From positions 1-8,731 of the forward strand of contig JAISCU010000268.1 in NCBI GenBank assembly GCA_031265345.1: a stretch of DNA of 8,731 nucleotides, in the 5' to 3' direction. The DNA is from Bifidobacteriaceae bacterium. Lineage in GTDB: Bacteria > Actinomycetota > Actinomycetes > Actinomycetales > WQXJ01. The position numbers were made by a program, and so were the translations under genes. Shown here one piece after another: positions 4,953-8,731 of this stretch. Numbering within the stretch: the stretch's first letter is position 1; each line of letters starts with the position of its first letter. A model generated the notes under the pieces. The model did not search any database. It had not been told where the DNA came from and saw only the letters and a list, made by a program, of their open reading frames with translations.

Positions 4953-5690
4953 ATGCTGATCGACGTCATCACGATCTTCCCGGAGTACCTCGCTCCGGCC
5001 CAGCTGTCGCTGTTGGGCAAGGCCGCGGAATCCGGGATCGTCCAATTGCGGGTGCATGACTTGCGTGAATGGACTTCTGATCGGCACCGCACGGTCGATG
5101 ACACACCGTACGGCGGCGGCGCGGGCATGGTCATGAAGCCGGGGCCGTGGGGCCGGGCAATCGATGCGACGCTGGCGGGCGAGCCGACCACGGGCGACGA
5201 TGGGGGGGCGGTGCTGGTTGTGCCCACGGCATCGGGCAAGGTGTTCGACCAAACCACCGCGGCGCGCTTGGCCCAAGCCGACCACCTGGTGTTCGCGTGC
5301 GGGCGGTACGAGGGGATCGACGCGCGGGTCGCGGCCCACTACGGCGGCCGGCCGGAAATGCAAGTCGAAGAACTGTCGATCGGCGACTACGTGCTGGCCG
5401 GGGGCGAGGCGGCAGCCCTGGTCATGATCGAGGCCATCACGCGATTGATCCCCGGCGTGCTCGGGAACGCTGAGTCGCTGACGGAGGAATCGCACGTCGA
5501 GCCGGGACTGCTGGAGTACCCGGTGTACACCAAACCACCGGACTGGCGCGGATTGGCCGTGCCGGAGGTGCTGCTCTCGGGCCATCACGCCAACATCGCG
5601 GCGTGGCGGCGGGATCAGGCAGCCCAGCGCACCAAGCAGATGAGGCCGGACTTGGTGCCCGGCCAAACGACCGGCAAGAAGGAGGCCTGA
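4953..5690 (+). CDS. trmD: tRNA (guanine-N1-)-methyltransferase TrmD
   Basis: TrmD transfers a methyl group from S-adenosylmethionine to N1 of G37 in tRNAs, which prevents +1 frameshifting. The 245-aa product has the SPOUT trefoil-knot signatures: [11 protein letters not shown] at the start, [13 protein letters not shown] (about 50-62), [13 protein letters not shown] (about 112-124) and [13 protein letters not shown] (about 141-153). The C-terminal domain has [15 protein letters not shown] and [15 protein letters not shown]. The length is normal for the enzyme. ATG 4953 is chosen because family members begin here and GGTGAGG (4941-4947) lies 5 nt upstream, overlapping the rimM stop. The open frame does extend upstream to 4806, but only as a shadow of the rimM tail. 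The stop is one base before the typA ATG. Confidence 0.97.
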   Translation: MLIDVITIFPEYLAPAQLSLLGKAAESGIVQLRVHDLREWTSDRHRTVDDTPYGGGAGMVMKPGPWGRAIDATLAGEPTTGDDGGAVLVVPTASGKVFDQTTAARLAQADHLVFACGRYEGIDARVAAHYGGRPEMQVEELSIGDYVLAGGEAAALVMIEAITRLIPGVLGNAESLTEESHVEPGLLEYPVYTKPPDWRGLAVPEVLLSGHHANIAAWRRDQAAQRTKQMRPDLVPGQTTGKKEA

Positions 5691-5691
5691 C

Positions 5692-7698
5692 ATGGCGAGC
5701 ACCGCGTCGCGGCTCGACCTGCGCAACGTCGCCATCGTGGCGCATGTGGACCACGGCAAGACGACCCTGGTTGACGCGATGCTGTGGCAGACCGGCGCGT
5801 TCGGATCGCACGATCACGTCGCGGAGAGGGCGCTCGACTCGGGCGATCTGGAGCGTGAGAAGGGCATCACTATTCTGGCGAAGAACACCGCCGTGCATTA
5901 TCGCGGCGCTTCGGCCAAGGCGGAGCTGGTGGTGGACGGCCCAGCGGCGGCGACGGAAGGTTCTGACCGGCCAGATGCCTCGGAAGGGCCGGGCGGCTCA
6001 GACCGACCAGCCGCCATAACCATCAACGTTGTGGACACCCCTGGCCACGCGGATTTCGGCGGCGAGGTCGAACGCGGCCTGTCGATGGTCGACGGCGTGG
6101 TGCTGCTGGTCGACGCCTCGGAGGGTCCGCTGCCGCAGACCAGGTTCGTGCTGCGCAAGGCGCTGGCGGCGGAACTGCCGGTGATCCTGGTCGTCAACAA
6201 AGTCGACCGGCCGGACGCCCGGATCACGGAGGTCGTGGCGGAGACGACCGATCTGCTGTTGTCGTTGGCGGGCGACCTGACCGAGGACGATCCGACGCTC
6301 GACCTGGACCATGTGCTCGATTTCCCGGTCATCTACGCCGCCGCCAAGGCTGGCCGGGCATCTCTGGCAGCGCCGGAAGACGGCCAGATGCCGGACGGCC
6401 CGGACCTGGAGCCGTTGTTCAAGGCCATCGTGGAGACCATCCCGGCACCCACCTACGACCCGGAAGCCCCGTTGCAGGCCCATGTCACCAACCTGGATGC
6501 ATCGCCCTTCTTGGGGCGGCTGGCGCTGCTCAGGCTGTACAACGGCGAACTCGCCAAGGGCCAGACCGTGGCTTGGGCGCAACAGGACGGCTCGGTCAAG
6601 AACGTCAAGATCACCGAGTTGCTGGCGACTGAGGCGTTAGACCGCGTGCCGACGGATCGGGCCTCGGCGGGCGACATCGTCGCGGTGGCGGGGATCGGCG
6701 ACATCATGATCGGCGACACGCTGACCGATCCTGACGACCCGAGGCCGCTCCCGACGATCCAGGTGGACGATCCGGCCATCTCGATGACGGTCGGGATCAA
6801 CACCTCGCCTCTGGCGGGACGGGTCAAAGGCCACAAACTGACCGCCCGCCAGGTCAAAGACCGGCTCGACCGGGAACTGGTCGGCAACGTGTCGATCAGG
6901 GTGTTGCCGACCGAACGGCCCGACGTGTGGGAGGTCCAGGGGCGCGGCGAGTTGGCGCTGGCGGTGCTGGTGGAGCAGATGCGGCGCGAGGGCTTCGAAC
7001 TGACGGTCGGCAAGCCGCAGGTGGTCACCAGGACCGTCGATGGACAGTTGCTGGAGCCGATGGAACGCATGACCATCGACGCGCCCGAGGAGTACCTGGG
7101 GACCGTCACGCAATTGATGGCGGCGCGCAAGGGCCGGATGACCACCATGTCGAACCACGGGTCCGGTTGGGTGCGGATGGAGTTCGTGGTGCCTGCGCGA
7201 GGGTTGATCTCGTTCAGGACCCAGTTCTTGACCGAGACGCGCGGCACCGGGATCGCCTCTTCCATCGCCGAGGGCTACGAGCCGTGGGCCGGGCCCATCG
7301 AGTTGCGCACCACCGGTTCGATGGTGGCGGACCGCGCGGGCGTCGCGACCCCTTACGCCATCACCGCCCTGCAGGAGCGCGGCGCCTTCTTCGTGGCCCC
7401 GACCGAGGAGGTCTACGAGGGCATGGTGGTGGGGGAGAACCCCCGCAACGAGGACATGGACGTCAACATCACCCGTGAGAAGAAGCTGACCAATATGCGT
7501 TCCTCGACCGGCGACGAGTTGGACCGTCTGACGCCGCCGCGCCGCCTCACGCTCGAGGAGTCGCTCGAGTTCGCGGCCCAGGACGAATGCGTCGAGGTCA
7601 CCCCTGAGATCACCCGTATCCGCAAGGTCGAACTCTCTGCGGAGTTGCGGGGCAAGGCTCGGGGACGGGCGAAGCGGGACGGCCAGACCGGGCTCTGA
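5692..7698 (+). CDS. typA: Translational GTPase TypA/BipA with an insert in the G domain
   Basis: TypA/BipA is an EF-G-like GTPase that binds the 70S ribosome and supports 50S assembly and stress growth. The 668-aa product shows G1 AHVDHGKTTL (17-26), switch I REKGIT (55-60), G3 DTPGHADF (115-122), G4 NKVD (169-172) and a G5-like AAAKAG near 215. Beta-barrel domain II follows, then the domain III segment (about 353 on), the domain V-like LEPMERMTIDAPEEYLG (about 454 on) and the TypA-specific C-terminal domain with GLISFRTQFLTETRGTG (about 504 on). Residues 71-108 are an extra Ala/Gly/Ser/Asp-rich stretch between switch I and G3 with a duplicated GSDRP, absent from typical TypA. ATG 5692 is preceded by AAGGAGG six bases upstream, inside the end of trmD. 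Strong ribosome site and one-base gap indicate co-transcription with trmD. Confidence 0.96.
   Translation: MASTASRLDLRNVAIVAHVDHGKTTLVDAMLWQTGAFGSHDHVAERALDSGDLEREKGITILAKNTAVHYRGASAKAELVVDGPAAATEGSDRPDASEGPGGSDRPAAITINVVDTPGHADFGGEVERGLSMVDGVVLLVDASEGPLPQTRFVLRKALAAELPVILVVNKVDRPDARITEVVAETTDLLLSLAGDLTEDDPTLDLDHVLDFPVIYAAAKAGRASLAAPEDGQMPDGPDLEPLFKAIVETIPAPTYDPEAPLQAHVTNLDASPFLGRLALLRLYNGELAKGQTVAWAQQDGSVKNVKITELLATEALDRVPTDRASAGDIVAVAGIGDIMIGDTLTDPDDPRPLPTIQVDDPAISMTVGINTSPLAGRVKGHKLTARQVKDRLDRELVGNVSIRVLPTERPDVWEVQGRGELALAVLVEQMRREGFELTVGKPQVVTRTVDGQLLEPMERMTIDAPEEYLGTVTQLMAARKGRMTTMSNHGSGWVRMEFVVPARGLISFRTQFLTETRGTGIASSIAEGYEPWAGPIELRTTGSMVADRAGVATPYAITALQERGAFFVAPTEEVYEGMVVGENPRNEDMDVNITREKKLTNMRSSTGDELDRLTPPRRLTLEESLEFAAQDECVEVTPEITRIRKVELSAELRGKARGRAKRDGQTGL
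5902..6015 (+). other. Lineage-specific insert within the TypA GTPase domain
   Basis: This encodes TypA residues 71-108, between NTAVHY and ITINVVDTPGHADF. In the usual TypA these flanks are separated by about 5-10 residues. The insert is rich in Ala, Gly, Ser, Asp and Pro and contains GSDRPDASEGPGGSDRPAA, where GSDRP occurs twice and an ASEG-like unit recurs. It keeps frame, and all catalytic motifs on both sides are intact, so the protein should remain functional. Confidence 0.65.
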
Positions 7699-7700
7699 TC

Positions 7701-8093
7701 GTGATCAGGACCATCCTCAAGGGCTTGGGCTGCGGCGTTGCTAGTGCCGTGGTCACGCTGGCGCTGGGCGTTTGGCACCGCGCGTCGATCCCTGTCGGGC
7801 CGATCGACTTCCTCCCGCTGGGCATGATCCTGGCGTTGCTCGGCGTGGTCGGGTGGGCTGTGACGTCCCGCGCGTTGGCCGGTTGGGCGGGCCTGTTCGG
7901 CGCTGCCGCGGGCGCTTTCGTGGCCTCCCAAGCCAGCGCCTTGCCTGGACCTGGCGGCGACCTCTTTGTCCAGGGCGACGTGATCGGCTTCGCCTGGGCC
8001 ATCGCCGCGCCCCTGGTGACTCTGATCGCAGCGTTCCTGCCGCACAAGTGGTTCCGCCGCGCGGCTCGGCGCCCGACCGCCGAAGAAGAGTGA
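7701..8093 (+). CDS. Small four-helix membrane protein, probably DUF6113 family
   Basis: The 130-aa product is highly hydrophobic with four predicted transmembrane segments at about residues 6-24, 37-57, 59-80 and 94-113, a short loop between TM3 and TM4 (LPGPGGDLFVQGD) and a basic-then-acidic C-terminus (HKWFRRAARRPTAEEE) that should be cytoplasmic. Length, layout and a location next to typA fit the actinobacterial DUF6113 family, whose function is unknown. In several Actinomycetota this family lies near typA and the mycothiol gene mshB, but mshB is not seen here. The GTG at 7701 comes two bases after the typA stop. No ribosome site is visible, so translation probably depends on coupling to typA. 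A later GTG at 7749 would remove most of TM1. Confidence 0.7.
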   Translation: MIRTILKGLGCGVASAVVTLALGVWHRASIPVGPIDFLPLGMILALLGVVGWAVTSRALAGWAGLFGAAAGAFVASQASALPGPGGDLFVQGDVIGFAWAIAAPLVTLIAAFLPHKWFRRAARRPTAEEE

Positions 8094-8096
8094 TTT

Positions 8097-8114
8097 GGGG
8101 CGGCCAGCCCCGCC
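8097..8114 (+). terminator. Possible terminator hairpin after the operon
   Basis: Three bases after the stop at 8093, GGGGC (8097-8101) can pair with GCCCC (8107-8111), or GGCGG (8099-8103) with CCGCC (8110-8114). The stem is short and no T-run follows. The next gene has its own promoter, which fits the end of a transcription unit here, but evidence from the sequence is weak. Confidence 0.3.
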
Positions 8115-8210
8115 GAATGCGCCATCACATCCGACGGCGCGCGTGAGGAAAGACGACATCCGTTGCCCGCCATCCGCCTGACGGAGCATGGGCGGCTCGT
8201 GGGCGCATCT

Positions 8211-8236
8211 TAGAATGGTCTGTAGCCCAATAGACC
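8211..8236 (+). promoter_or_regulatory. Predicted -10 box with overlapping inverted repeat, upstream of the last gene
   Basis: TAGAAT (8211-8216) matches five of six bases of a -10 box. No strong -35 is seen 16-18 bp upstream. Directly adjoining is the inverted repeat GGTCT-N10-AGACC (8217-8236), which covers the predicted start site near 8223 and ends two bases before the ribosome site GGAGG (8238-8242). It could be an operator or a small 5' hairpin. The 156-nt interval from 8094 to 8249 contains no other gene. Confidence 0.45.
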
Positions 8237-8249
8237 TGGAGGTGTGTCG

Positions 8250-8731
8250 GTGGCAGACGAATTGCAGGAGCGCCCGGGCCCGGACTCGCCCGAAGAGTCG
8301 CCTGAAGGGTCGCCCGAACTGGAGACGGTCGCGACCGAGGCGAACGGCGAGCCCGGCGCGCGCGAGGTCCACGACCTTGGGTCGAAGCCCGGCTCCGACG
8401 AGTCCCCGGAATCTGAGCCTGAACCTGCCGAGGAGCCCGAGCCCGACGTGGCTCAGCAACAGCAGGGGACGCCGGAAACGCAGGAAGCGCAGGCGACTCT
8501 GGACGCGCAGGAAGCGCGGGTGGCTCAGGAGGCGGGGAAAGCCGAGCGAGCTGAGCAAGCCGAGTCCGTCCCCGAAGCGCCCGCGTCCGCCGCTGTCGAG
8601 AATCCGGTGGACGATGCCGCCACCCCAGTCCCGGCGTCGCCAGCGCCCGACGTTCGTATGGACGAGCGGTCGGCTCGCTCGGCGCTTTACCAGCAGGCGT
8701 TCCTGGCTCCGCTGGACCTTCTGGCCGAGCG
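8250..8731 (+). CDS. Acidic, low-complexity N-terminal region of an unrecognised protein (runs off the window)
   Basis: The frame is open from GTG 8250 to the end of the window (160 codons plus two bases) with no stop. GGAGG (8238-8242) lies 7 nt before the GTG, a very good ribosome site. The product starts MADELQERPGPDSPEESPEG. The first 135 or so residues are rich in Glu, Ala, Pro, Ser and Gln, with repeated PEES/PEGSPE, ESEPEPAEEPEPD and QEAQA/AQEAR units, which predicts a disordered, strongly acidic region without a signal peptide. From about residue 137 composition becomes more ordered (MDERSARSALYQQAFLAPLD), suggesting that a folded or membrane domain begins there and continues outside the window. 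I do not recognise the family. The predicted promoter at 8211 suggests a separate transcription unit. Confidence 0.7.
   Translation, partial: MADELQERPGPDSPEESPEGSPELETVATEANGEPGAREVHDLGSKPGSDESPESEPEPAEEPEPDVAQQQQGTPETQEAQATLDAQEARVAQEAGKAERAEQAESVPEAPASAAVENPVDDAATPVPASPAPDVRMDERSARSALYQQAFLAPLDLLAE

Noticed and set aside
3464..5257. A 597-codon open frame on the minus strand opposite rpsP, khpA, rimM and trmD
   Set aside because: It lies antisense to four well-identified genes, has Arg/Pro/Ser-rich low-complexity content and no recognisable domain. Long antisense frames are expected in high-GC DNA.
1..8731. tRNA or rRNA genes
   Set aside because: I found no cloverleaf with a TPsiC-like arm or rRNA-like stretch on either strand in reading the intergenic regions.

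Overview
The window is high-GC DNA with Shine-Dalgarno-led genes, GTG and TTG starts and actinobacterial gene families, so it most likely comes from a member of the Actinomycetota. I cannot name a genus. It splits into an accessory left third and a conserved translation operon on the right.

Left part (1-2729). The window opens in the 5' end of a minus-strand gene that resembles an IS5-type transposase. An AT-rich stretch with a long inverted repeat and a good sigma-70-like promoter follows, then a 100-aa protein with two DUF1540-type four-cysteine modules. Next comes a minus-strand two-gene operon: a BrnT-like candidate toxin overlapping a ribbon-helix-helix antitoxin by ATGA. Divergent to it is a 419-aa AAA ATPase with a DUF4143-type C-terminus. 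Just ahead of this ATPase are four head-to-tail 23-bp repeats and a 14-bp perfect palindrome, placed where an operator would be expected.

Right part (2730-8093). This is a same-strand translation cluster: rpsP (ribosomal protein S16), khpA (KH-domain RNA-binding protein), rimM (16S processing), trmD (tRNA m1G37 methyltransferase) and typA/bipA (ribosome-associated GTPase), then a small four-helix membrane protein, probably DUF6113. Spacing is tight: a 1-nt overlap, then gaps of 74, 7, 1 and 2 nt. Several proteins carry lineage-specific disordered additions. S16 has a tail of about 180 residues, RimM a tail of about 80 residues with 18-bp tandem repeats, and TypA an insert of about 35 residues between switch I and the G3 motif. 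A perfect 26-bp palindrome lies in the last codons of rimM, 27 nt before the trmD start, and could be an intra-operon regulatory hairpin.

Right edge (8094-8731). A new transcription unit appears to start at a TAGAAT -10 box. It encodes, from a GTG with a strong ribosome site at 8250, a very acidic Glu/Pro/Ala-rich protein that runs off the window and that I do not recognise.

The best candidates for something undescribed are the repeat-plus-palindrome control region of the DUF4143 ATPase beside the toxin-antitoxin pair, the rimM/trmD palindrome, and the shared habit of adding charged disordered segments to translation proteins.
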